From Flavobacterium ammoniigenes (GTDB taxonomy: Bacteria; Bacteroidota; Bacteroidia; Flavobacteriales; Flavobacteriaceae), in assembly GCF_020886055.1 (NCBI RefSeq), contig NZ_AP025184.1:124001-188000 (forward strand): a stretch of 64,000 nucleotides of DNA. Direction: 5' to 3'. Positions 7,249 through 15,027 of this stretch are shown here, piece after piece. Under the pieces are notes generated by a model. That model was not told the origin of the DNA and did not search any database. It worked only from the letters and a program-made list of their open reading frames with translations. A program made the translations under genes and the position numbers. Each line of letters begins with the position of its first letter. Within the stretch, counting starts at the first letter, position 1.

Positions 7249-9368
7249 GTGAAAGAAACATTGGTAAAGTAATTTCAGTTGACAGTTTCAGGGTATACAT
7301 CCGATTAGATGATGACTTGAAGAGTTTGTACAAAAGTGGTTATGAAGATATATATGAAGTTGCTAGAATTAATTCATACGTGATTATTCCAATTGGTGCA
7401 GACAGAATTGTGGCAATAGTAACAAGTGTAAGAGCCATAGATGAAACAGAATTAGGGAAAAATAAAGAAGCAATATTTCTAACAAAATCTGCAAGATATT
7501 TAGTCGCTACCATGATAGGTACAATTGAAAACATTGGAAAGTACGTTCAAGGTGTTTATAATTATCCAATTCTCGACAATCCAGTTTGGTATGTAACACG
7601 GCAAGACTTGGATAATATTTTTGACCAAAAACAGAAAACAGAAATAGATTTTGAAGAAGATTATTATTTACCAATAGGCACTTCCCCATCGTTTTCAGAC
7701 TATAAGATTAAAATTAACCCAGACAAATTTTTCGGAAAACATGCTGCAATTCTAGGCAACACTGGTTCTGGAAAGTCTTGCACGTTCGCTTCTATAATAC
7801 AAAGCATGTTTGATTTTGAATATAACGGCAAGAAATTACAAAATGCTCACATAATAATTTTTGATACGAATGGTGAGTATAAAAAAGCTTTTCAAGGCAC
7901 TAAGGAAACACCCTATAAAAAACTGAATGAAGTAAACGCTTTTCAAATTGACAAAAACGGAATGAAAGTTCCATTTTGGTTCATGAATTTTGCTGATTTT
8001 GATTTCTTGTTTGAACCAACTTCTGGAACACAAGCACCCGTCTTCAAAAGAGCATTAGGATTAGCAAAAAATCAAAAAGTAGTTGGTGCAAAACCAATCC
8101 TTGATAAATTTTCTGAAAGAGGTATTTTAAGTTTATTTGATGGGTCGCCAGACGACATTAAAAAAAAGAAAAAATATAATGACTTTGGTACATGGAAATA
8201 CAAAGCTGATAATGAAATTCTTGGACTGGCAAATACTATCACTCCAAATGGAAACCAACTTCTGGTTGAAATTCAAAATGCTTTATTAGTATTGGGGGCA
8301 AATAACACCTTGAGCGATGAGAATAAAGCACTACAAGAATTAGAAAGTAAATATTTAGAGTATTCAAGTTTACAAAATGTTGAGCAAATTGCAATCGAGA
8401 AAAATATTGACTTGCCTATTTGGTTTAATTTTCAAGACCTTATAACTAGATTTTTTGACGAAGCTATTAATGAACAAGAAAACTCGGGTAATAGATTAAG
8501 GGAATTTGTTTCAACATTGCGTCTAAGACTCCAATCTTATCTGGGCGATGAGAGGATTTCTCAACCCCTACTCCTTAATCAAACTGAAGAAATTAAAAAT
8601 GCTTTGGCTAAATTCATTTCCTTTATTTTAGGTGACTTTTGTAAAGTTTATAAAACGGAGGAAACAGATTTATTCACCGAATTCTATAAAGAACAATTGT
8701 CAAAAGAGGGAATTGAAAAATTAGTTGCTAATAAACCAAGCCAAGTAACAATTATTGACATGTCACTACTACCTTATGAAGTATTAGAGACCGTTACTGG
8801 TTTAATTGGTAGACTAATTTTGGAATTTGTTTCACGTTTTCCCGAAAGTGACAGAGGTAAATTACCAATGGTTATTGCTCTTGAAGAAGCACAAAATTAT
8901 ATTCCAGAAAAAAATCGTGGCGATAGAGAATCCATTGCAAAGAAAGTCTTTGAACGAATTGCCAGAGAAGGACGTAAATATGGAATTTCATTACTTGTTT
9001 CAAGTCAACGACCTTCAGAATTATCAAAAACAGTGCTTTCACAATGTAATTCATTCATTATTCACAGACTTCAAAACCCAGAAGACCAAAAATATGTTCG
9101 ACAATTGGTTTCAGCGGCAAATGAGGACATACTGCAACAATTACCTATTTTACCACAGCAACATGTAGTTATTATGGGTGACGCTGTTAGAACACCAGTA
9201 CAAGCAAAAATGAATACGGCTAATCCAAGACCGAATAGCAATAATCCAAAATTCATTGAGAACTGGACAATGGACTTACCAAAAGACTTTCCGAACTACG
9301 AAAAAATAGCAGAGGCATGGGAGAAAGGTGAGAAATACAATCCGACAATTAATGATCCAGAAGCCTGA
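7245..9368 (+). CDS. HerA-like hexameric ATPase/translocase (DUF87)
   Basis: HerA/FtsK-superfamily ATPase of 707 aa. A short N-terminal beta-barrel (HAS-barrel-like, about residues 1-100) precedes the Walker A motif GNTGSGKS near residue 170. Walker B is within MVIALEEAQN near 545, followed by an arginine-finger region REGRKYGISLLVSSQRP. Members form hexameric rings. In the SIR2-HerA defence system this ring scaffolds and controls the SIR2 NADase. It overlaps the SIR2 stop by 4 bp, and the cassette ends at a clear attC-like site 18 bp downstream. It has no nuclease partner of the NurA type, which supports the defence reading. Confidence 0.9.
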   Translation: MSERNIGKVISVDSFRVYIRLDDDLKSLYKSGYEDIYEVARINSYVIIPIGADRIVAIVTSVRAIDETELGKNKEAIFLTKSARYLVATMIGTIENIGKYVQGVYNYPILDNPVWYVTRQDLDNIFDQKQKTEIDFEEDYYLPIGTSPSFSDYKIKINPDKFFGKHAAILGNTGSGKSCTFASIIQSMFDFEYNGKKLQNAHIIIFDTNGEYKKAFQGTKETPYKKLNEVNAFQIDKNGMKVPFWFMNFADFDFLFEPTSGTQAPVFKRALGLAKNQKVVGAKPILDKFSERGILSLFDGSPDDIKKKKKYNDFGTWKYKADNEILGLANTITPNGNQLLVEIQNALLVLGANNTLSDENKALQELESKYLEYSSLQNVEQIAIEKNIDLPIWFNFQDLITRFFDEAINEQENSGNRLREFVSTLRLRLQSYLGDERISQPLLLNQTEEIKNALAKFISFILGDFCKVYKTEETDLFTEFYKEQLSKEGIEKLVANKPSQVTIIDMSLLPYEVLETVTGLIGRLILEFVSRFPESDRGKLPMVIALEEAQNYIPEKNRGDRESIAKKVFERIAREGRKYGISLLVSSQRPSELSKTVLSQCNSFIIHRLQNPEDQKYVRQLVSAANEDILQQLPILPQQHVVIMGDAVRTPVQAKMNTANPRPNSNNPKFIENWTMDLPKDFPNYEKIAEAWEKGEKYNPTINDPEA

Positions 9369-9385
9369 CATGAGAAAAGCACGAG

Positions 9386-9517
9386 GGCATAACAGGGGTT
9401 TTGCAAAAGCTGGGCTTCAGTGCTAATTTGAACATTTGGAATTCTAATGAACATTGTGCTAAATTTGAACATTCGTACTTCTAATCCCAGCCTTCGCAAA
9501 GCCCCAAAACGTTACCT
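9386..9517 (+). repeat. attC-like cassette recombination site 1
   Basis: An imperfect palindrome of 132 bp. The left part reads GCATAACAGGGGTTTTGC and leads into AGCTGGGCTTCAG; the right part reads CGCAAAGCCCC then AAAACGTTACC. The arms pair with bulged extra bases, as in integron attC sites (R'' TAAC, R' GTTA, L arms around GGGC/GCCC). The central portion is AT-rich and unpaired. Its layout repeats after every following gene down to 14975. Confidence 0.8.
9435..9467 (+). promoter_or_regulatory. Candidate promoter inside attC site 1
   Basis: TTTG at 9435-9438 and TAAATTTG at 9460-9467 are separated by 21 bp, which fits the Bacteroidota -33/-7 pattern (TTTG and TAnnTTTG). Transcription would start near 9474 and read into the next cassette gene, which starts at 9524. 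The related central part of site 2 (10379-10410) has a near match that lacks one base in the -7 box. Confidence 0.4.
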
Positions 9518-9523
9518 ACTATT

Positions 9524-10336
9524 ATGAGAGAGCATTACAAATACGACATAGGAATTGTTCATTTGAAGGACAACATAACGACAACTATCTCTCGAAAGGA
9601 TTTAGAAGATGAGGGCATTAGGACAAAGTATAAAGGGGAAAAGATCACTGACAAAACGGGTGAACTTTTGCTTTTTATTAGAAATAGAGGAAAAAGTTCA
9701 CATTTTTTTTCTAGAGGAATTTCACGTAAAAACATTAGAAGTCGTAAAAATTTCACAGAAGACCATAAAAATAAAATTCAGATTCTTTTAAACTTTCTAA
9801 ACGCTAGAGACCGAGTAATAATTTGCTGTTATTATTTTGAAAATAAGAAACCAGTTTTAGACACCATTTTTTCGTTTAAAGAATATTTATTTGCAAAAGA
9901 AGTCAAGCAATCTATGAACAAACTAAACTACTTTATTTCAGACATTTATGGAATTAGTAAAAATTTGAATAACACTAACAGAGAACCAAATATTGCGATT
10001 GAAGTAATTGACACACATTTTCCAGACCAAAAAACATTTGATTACTTTCGAAAAGCAACAAGCGAAACTCCGTTAATTATTTTATTTTATTATTTAGAAC
10101 ATGAGCCAAAAATTAACTGCATGTACAATAATAATGGAGAGAATAATAATGGAAAACTTAGAGTTAGTCATTATATGCAAGACGGCTCGTTTTGGATAGG
10201 AGATGAAAGAATAGAAGAAAAGGATTATTCTTATATAAAAACATACAAAACCGCTATTGATTTTACAAACAATAATGAATATTATAAGGCAATAAATGAA
10301 CTTGAACTTGTGAAATTAAAAAATAACAGCAGGTAA
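9524..10336 (+). CDS. Cassette protein of unknown function
   Basis: I do not recognise this 270-aa protein. It has no signal peptide or membrane segment. It is rich in Lys, Asn, Ile and Phe, with an N-terminal beta-rich look and a hydrophobic strand VIICCYYF (about residues 102-109). A second strand, PLIILFYYLEHEP, lies near 185-197. It starts 13 bp after the crossover of attC site 1 and its stop is embedded in site 2, so it is a typical promoterless integron cassette. Its neighbours are defence-like, so an anti-phage role is possible, but nothing in the sequence shows one. Confidence 0.75.
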   Translation: MREHYKYDIGIVHLKDNITTTISRKDLEDEGIRTKYKGEKITDKTGELLLFIRNRGKSSHFFSRGISRKNIRSRKNFTEDHKNKIQILLNFLNARDRVIICCYYFENKKPVLDTIFSFKEYLFAKEVKQSMNKLNYFISDIYGISKNLNNTNREPNIAIEVIDTHFPDQKTFDYFRKATSETPLIILFYYLEHEPKINCMYNNNGENNNGKLRVSHYMQDGSFWIGDERIEEKDYSYIKTYKTAIDFTNNNEYYKAINELELVKLKNNSR

Positions 10337-10464
10337 CAGCAGTTTTGCAAAAGCTGGGCTGAAGTGCTAAATTGAGCATTTGGAATTCTATTAAACTTTG
10401 TGCTAATTTGAAACTAAGTGTCTTTAACGCCCAGTAGTCTTCGCAAAGCCGCAAAACGTTAGCC
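10331..10464 (+). repeat. attC-like cassette recombination site 2
   Basis: A 134-bp palindrome with the same plan as site 1. The left part is AGGTAACAGCAGTTTTGC then AAAAGCTGGGCTGAAG; the right part is CGCAAAGCCGC then AAAACGTTAGCC. It shares long central stretches with site 1 (TGCTAA, CATTTGGAATTCTA, TGTGCTAA), so the two sites are close relatives. The stop codon of the preceding gene lies within its first arm. Confidence 0.8.
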
Positions 10465-10498
10465 GTAATTATAAAACACGAACCTACAATAAAAGACG

Positions 10499-12223
10499 AT
10501 GGAAATTGATATTGAAAAAAAATCACAAGAATTAAAAGAATATGTAGGTCAATATGAATCAACCAAATTTTTAGGAGATATAACATTTCTAATACAACAT
10601 ATTCGTTTTGACAAACCAATAAAAAATTTACAAGGCCTTTCATCTCCACAAAGACAGTTATTCTATTTAGCGGCTTTGAATATAACTTCAGAACCAAAAC
10701 AAAAAAGTAAATTAAAATTTCAATATAGTGATGAAGAATTTGAACATATAAAAAGCCTTTTAAATGAAATTGAATTAGGATATAATAACTTTTTCTATCC
10801 TAAAAATGAAAGTGAATTGAATGATGAATGGACAATGAAAAGAATGGTAGCGATGCCAACGTTTTTAAGTTATTTTAATCAAGGACAATTAAATTATGAA
10901 GAACAAGTCATCGAACGAGTAATAGATTACTTTCTACCTTTCGATAATGAAATATCAAAACACTTTGGAATAGGAGTTCAGGAATTTGTAGACATTTATA
11001 ATTTTATAGACACATTTCCGAACGAGTATCTTAACGAGAAAATTAATCCAAAGGAAGGTCAACAAACATGGGAAGAGTTTTGTGATGAAATGAAAAACAA
11101 AAATCTGATGCCTTGGGAATGGAACGAACACTTGCCAGAACATTACAAAAATTTGTTTAGTTTCATTTCTGACAATGGTCAAACGCATAGATACTCAAAG
11201 CAAAAGTTAGTTGATAAGTTTGGTGAAATTAAAACTTCTGCATTTTTAAATACACTCACCTGTAAAAGAGAAAAAACAAATTTTTTATATTATACAGAAA
11301 CAAATATTTTGCATTACAAACCTATATTCGATATTGGTAACGAAGAATTTCAAGCAATTGAAATGAAGCAAATTATTCATGCTATTTTTAACAATTTGTT
11401 TCAATTTTGCGATACTCCAATCCTTAGAGAAAAATTCTATAAAAACAGAGGAAATAAATTAGAAGATAAAATTGAACAAGTTTTTCAGGATTTTTTTAAT
11501 AATAAGGCTTCAATTTTTAAAGGTTATTATACACAAGATGGAAATGAGCAAGATCTATTATTTTTAATTGATGGATTAGCTTTAATTATAGAAGCCAAGG
11601 CTTCAAAAAGAGATGAACCAAGAAGAAATCCAGAAATGGCTTATCCTTTAATACTTTCCAATTTTGAAGAAACTATTCAAAAAGGTTACGATCAAGCCTA
11701 CAGAGTAAAAGGCAAATTTTTAGATAGAGAAATTTTGAAAATCTATAATGATCAAAAACTTCAAAAACATTTATTAGATGTTAAAACAAAAAATTATCAT
11801 AGTTCATTTTCTATAATAGTTACACTTGAAAGATTTGGACAAATACAAACTGATTTAAATGAATTATTGGAAATTTGGGATGATGATGAATTTCCGTGGA
11901 GTGTTTGCATAGATGATTTAGAAGTTTTCCTTTTACAACTAAAAAAATTAGGAAAAAGTAAATCAGATTTAACAAAGTTTTTGAAATTTAGAGAAAACTT
12001 ACATGGGAGAATTATTACAGCCGACGAGCTGGAAATATGCGGAGTTTTTCTAAACAAAAGCATTGATAGTAAAACCTTAAATGGAAATAAAACTATTGCA
12101 TTAACACCAGACCATTCTGATATATTTGACGAAACTTATCAAAGAAAAGGTCTGGGATTGAAGAATGAAAAAAATTTAGAAATAAAGACAAGTAATAAAT
12201 ATTTACCTTTTGGTGGTTACTAA
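10499..12223 (+). CDS. Cassette protein with PD-(D/E)xK nuclease core
   Basis: A 574-aa soluble protein. The C-terminal half carries a restriction-endonuclease-like fold: a helix with KLEDKIEQVF (about residues 319-328), then D352 in EQDLLFLID, then the catalytic strand IIEAKAS with E365 and K367. The spacing is typical of PD-(D/E)xK nucleases of the NERD/Mrr-like sort. The N-terminal ~300 residues are not recognised and may sense or bind a target. There is no helicase or methylase in the cassette, so this is probably a stand-alone nuclease. It starts 41 bp after the crossover of site 2 and ends 10 bp before site 3. Confidence 0.8.
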   Translation: MEIDIEKKSQELKEYVGQYESTKFLGDITFLIQHIRFDKPIKNLQGLSSPQRQLFYLAALNITSEPKQKSKLKFQYSDEEFEHIKSLLNEIELGYNNFFYPKNESELNDEWTMKRMVAMPTFLSYFNQGQLNYEEQVIERVIDYFLPFDNEISKHFGIGVQEFVDIYNFIDTFPNEYLNEKINPKEGQQTWEEFCDEMKNKNLMPWEWNEHLPEHYKNLFSFISDNGQTHRYSKQKLVDKFGEIKTSAFLNTLTCKREKTNFLYYTETNILHYKPIFDIGNEEFQAIEMKQIIHAIFNNLFQFCDTPILREKFYKNRGNKLEDKIEQVFQDFFNNKASIFKGYYTQDGNEQDLLFLIDGLALIIEAKASKRDEPRRNPEMAYPLILSNFEETIQKGYDQAYRVKGKFLDREILKIYNDQKLQKHLLDVKTKNYHSSFSIIVTLERFGQIQTDLNELLEIWDDDEFPWSVCIDDLEVFLLQLKKLGKSKSDLTKFLKFRENLHGRIITADELEICGVFLNKSIDSKTLNGNKTIALTPDHSDIFDETYQRKGLGLKNEKNLEIKTSNKYLPFGGY

Positions 12224-12233
12224 TAAGTACTAC

Positions 12234-12368
12234 CGCCAACAGCCGTTTCATGAAATTGCGGGGCTTGGGATTTATCAGAATTGGTAATTTTTGAAACTAA
12301 ATTTTGTCAATAATTTTAATTTAAAGTATTGAAAATCGGCAACTTCGTGAAGCATCGACACGTTATGC
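12234..12368 (+). repeat. attC-like cassette recombination site 3
   Basis: A 135-bp site. The left part reads CGCCAACAGCCGTTTCATG and continues GAAATTGCGGGGCTTGG; the right part reads AACTTCGTGAAGCATCGAC then ACGTTATGC. The arms TTCATGAA and TTCGTGAAG can pair with the usual bulges. Sequence differs from sites 1 and 2 while the fold and the ends are kept, as expected of attC sites. Confidence 0.72.
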
Positions 12369-12395
12369 ACCATTATAAAACACACCATCAAAAAT

Positions 12396-13838
12396 ATGAG
12401 AATAGGAATACTTATAGGAATTAGCGAATATGAAAATTATAACAACTTACCTGGTTGCGAAAATGACATTAATGCTTTATCAGAAGTTTTAAACACTTCA
12501 AAAGAATTTGACGAAATAAAAGTATTCAGTAAAAATGTTAAAAGTAATATAGTTAAGTCCGAATTATCAAAATTATTTGAAGATTGGAAGAACCAAAGTA
12601 TTGAAGAATTGTTTTTCTACTTTTCAGGACACGGAAGTTTTTTAAGTAACGAATTTTATTACATCCTTTCAGATTTTGATGAAAGTCAGAAAAGACAAAC
12701 ATCACTTCAGAATTCCGAGATAGACAATATGATAAAGAGCATTAAACCAAAAATGGTTACTAAAGTTATTGATGCTTGTCAATCTGGAGTTTCATACATT
12801 AAAGGGAATAGCAATATTGTTGAAAAGTATTATTCAAAAACAGCTGACAGTTTTGATAAATGCTATTTTCTTCATTCAAGTATGACTTCTCAATATTCGT
12901 ATCAAAATGACAAATTAAGTGATTTTACGAAAAGTTTTTTAAAGGCGATTAATAGAAGTGACAAACCTTCCATTCGGTATAAAGACATTATTGATTTCAT
13001 ATCGGATGAATTTGAAAAAAGCACTGACCAAACACCTTTTTTTATAACTCAAGCTGACCACACAGAACGCTTTTTAGATACTTCTCCAGAATTACAAAAT
13101 GTTCTTGCTAAATACATTATTGAATCAGTAAAAGAGATTGAAAAAATAAATGAAGAAGATCCTGTAAAGTATAATTCATATATAGATAAAATTAAAAAAG
13201 AGGCGGAAGTTTATTCAACTCAAGAAGATGTTTCAATTCTTCTTGAACAAGTCAAAGAACTTATTGAAGAATCGGAACTGAAAACTGAAATCAATGAATT
13301 GTATGAGTTCAAGTTTACATTCGAACATAATTTAAGATATCTACCAAAAGGATTCTTAATTGCTAGATGGTTAGAGGATAATCCTAATGATTTTTTTGCA
13401 AAACCTGATTACGAACAAACATCCTATCAAGAGGAAGAAACAAGAGCTAATCCTTTTGGGAGTATTGCCAGTATGATGAGAGGGAATAAAATTGTTACAA
13501 AATATAGAAATGACTTAAAAGGTTTTGAACAACCGATTGATATTCCTTATAAATATGTAACTATAGATTTTAAACCGTTGTTTCCGAATTTGAAACAACA
13601 CGCTTTGTTATTAACTTTTTTAATATCGAAAAAGGATATTAAATTTTTCTACGCATTCACAGGTTATAGTGAAACTGATTGGAGTCGTAAAGAGATTATT
13701 ACAAATTTTAAATGGAGTTCTTCTGATTTCCAAATAAAACAGACGGAAAAAATATTGGAATTTATTAAAAACAAAATATCGGAAACAGAAAATAAATTGG
13801 TTGAAATAATTAAGGAAAAATTTGAACACGAAAAATAA
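12396..13838 (+). CDS. Caspase-like (peptidase C14/metacaspase) cassette protein
   Basis: The N-terminal domain (about residues 1-230) is a caspase-fold protease. The opening RIGILIGISEYENYNNLPGC and ENDINAL match the p20 start, His79 lies in FSGHGS after a hydrophobic strand (LFFYF), and Cys128 lies in DACQSG. The His/Cys dyad is intact. The C-terminal ~250 residues are charged and unrecognised; a coiled-coil stretch around residues 240-300 may link protease to sensor. Caspase-like proteases act as suicide effectors in several anti-phage systems. It is a single-gene cassette starting 34 bp after the crossover of site 3. Its substrate and trigger are unknown. Confidence 0.87.
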   Translation: MRIGILIGISEYENYNNLPGCENDINALSEVLNTSKEFDEIKVFSKNVKSNIVKSELSKLFEDWKNQSIEELFFYFSGHGSFLSNEFYYILSDFDESQKRQTSLQNSEIDNMIKSIKPKMVTKVIDACQSGVSYIKGNSNIVEKYYSKTADSFDKCYFLHSSMTSQYSYQNDKLSDFTKSFLKAINRSDKPSIRYKDIIDFISDEFEKSTDQTPFFITQADHTERFLDTSPELQNVLAKYIIESVKEIEKINEEDPVKYNSYIDKIKKEAEVYSTQEDVSILLEQVKELIEESELKTEINELYEFKFTFEHNLRYLPKGFLIARWLEDNPNDFFAKPDYEQTSYQEEETRANPFGSIASMMRGNKIVTKYRNDLKGFEQPIDIPYKYVTIDFKPLFPNLKQHALLLTFLISKKDIKFFYAFTGYSETDWSRKEIITNFKWSSSDFQIKQTEKILEFIKNKISETENKLVEIIKEKFEHEK

Positions 13839-13842
13839 CGGT

Positions 13843-13975
13843 GTATAACAAGGATTTTGCGTCTGGCGGGCTGAAGTACAAAATTCAACAGTAGTTTTTG
13901 AAATTAAATTTAGTAATAATGTCAACTTTGTGCTTTAAATTTTCCGCCTGAACACAAAGCCCTGAAACGTTACCT
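13843..13975 (+). repeat. attC-like cassette recombination site 4
   Basis: A 133-bp site. The left part is GTATAACAAGGATTTTGCGT then CTGGCGGGCTGAAG; the right part is CCGCCTGAACACAAAGCCC then TGAAACGTTACC. Reverse-complementing the right arm and aligning it with the left gives TAAC, AGG, TTTG and GGCGG in register, with a 5-nt bulge on one side. This is the asymmetric pairing expected of attC. Confidence 0.8.
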
Positions 13976-14001
13976 GCAAGTTTCGAGAACACTCGATAAA
14001 A

Positions 14002-14853
14002 ATGGAAAGACTTCAAGAAATATTTTCTAATCGTGAAATTGCACTTATTTTTTGGTATGTGCTATTAATACTTTTTTTTCTTTTAAAAGGTGTTGGAAAT
14101 TCAGTATTGGGGTTACTCAGGTCATTTTTTGCTTCACAGCTTGCAATAATTTATCTCTTAATGACTTTATACACAATCGGTTTAATTTACATTTTATATC
14201 AAGTAAATCTTTGGGACAAAAATTTAATTAAAGATTCTTTAATTTGGTTTGTCACTTTTACCTTTGCTAATCTTTTCAAATCAATTAAAAAGAGAAATAT
14301 GTTTGAATTTCTTGAAACAATTAATGAAATTTTCAAGCTTACTATTTTTATAGAATTTATTGTAAATTTTAAAAGTTTTGGGTTAGGTATTGAATTAGTT
14401 ATGCTACCGCTAATCACATTTATAGGCATTGCACAATTTTTATCTGAAAAAGAAGATAAAATAATAGCTAAAAATTTCTTCTCAAAAACTCTTTCTCATG
14501 TTGGTATTATTTACTTAATCACCTCGCTATATAATTCAATCAAAGAATATGAAATTTTCTTTTCAAATACAAACTTAAACTCGCTTGTTTTACCAGTATT
14601 ACTAAGCTTTTTCAGTTTACCTTTCTTTTATTTATTACCTGTTTATTCAGAATATGAGCAATTATACATGAGAGTAAATTTTAAATCACGGGACAAGAAA
14701 ATTCAGCGTAAAATAAAATGGGAAATATTTAAATGTGCTGGACTAAATTTGGATATGATTTCAAAGCTAAGAGATAAGCTAATATCATTTGAACTATATG
14801 AAACAAAGGATATAAAAGTGCATCTCAATAAAATAAAAAAAAACTGCAGGTAA
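14002..14853 (+). CDS. Multi-pass membrane cassette protein of unknown function
   Basis: A 283-aa protein with about seven hydrophobic segments (roughly residues 13-30, 46-67, 77-92, 108-125, 128-146, 164-180 and 192-213). A basic cytoplasmic tail follows, rich in Lys and Arg (FKSRDKKIQRKIKWEIF). I do not recognise the family. It forms its own cassette between sites 4 and 5, starting 33 bp after the crossover. In defence loci such proteins often act as membrane-damaging effectors, but nothing here proves it. The neighbouring caspase-like gene is in a separate cassette, so co-function is not implied. Confidence 0.75.
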   Translation: MERLQEIFSNREIALIFWYVLLILFFLLKGVGNSVLGLLRSFFASQLAIIYLLMTLYTIGLIYILYQVNLWDKNLIKDSLIWFVTFTFANLFKSIKKRNMFEFLETINEIFKLTIFIEFIVNFKSFGLGIELVMLPLITFIGIAQFLSEKEDKIIAKNFFSKTLSHVGIIYLITSLYNSIKEYEIFFSNTNLNSLVLPVLLSFFSLPFFYLLPVYSEYEQLYMRVNFKSRDKKIQRKIKWEIFKCAGLNLDMISKLRDKLISFELYETKDIKVHLNKIKKNCR

Positions 14854-14975
14854 CTACGGTTTGCAATAATTGCTTAGTTACCTTGATGTTTTTTCTTCAC
14901 AGAAATATTTATCTTTAACAGAAAACAATCCGTTTAATAGCGTCAGAACCATCACGAAAGCTCGGGACGTTAAAG
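14848..14975 (+). repeat. attC-like cassette recombination site 5
   Basis: The left arm AGGTAACTACGGTTTGCAAT and right arm CACGAAAGCTCGGGACGTTA keep the common ends. The left part also folds on itself (GGTAACTA at 14849-14856 with TAGTTACC at 14875-14882), which could act as a terminator for the membrane-protein gene. The site ends GTTAAAG at 14969-14975. It is less regular than sites 1, 2 and 4. Confidence 0.65.
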
Positions 14976-15027
14976 TTACTCATTAACAATACACATCCAA
15001 TAAACCTGAAAGAAATATCATCGTAAA

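Noticed and set aside
10263..10697. 144-aa minus-strand ORF across attC site 2
   Set aside because: It overlaps two well-supported genes and a palindromic site, and its composition looks like antisense of AT-rich coding DNA.
14849..14882. Simple terminator after the membrane-protein gene
   Set aside because: The hairpin exists, but it forms the left arm of a longer attC-like site with the expected right arm at 14956-14975, so the site was called instead; it may still terminate.
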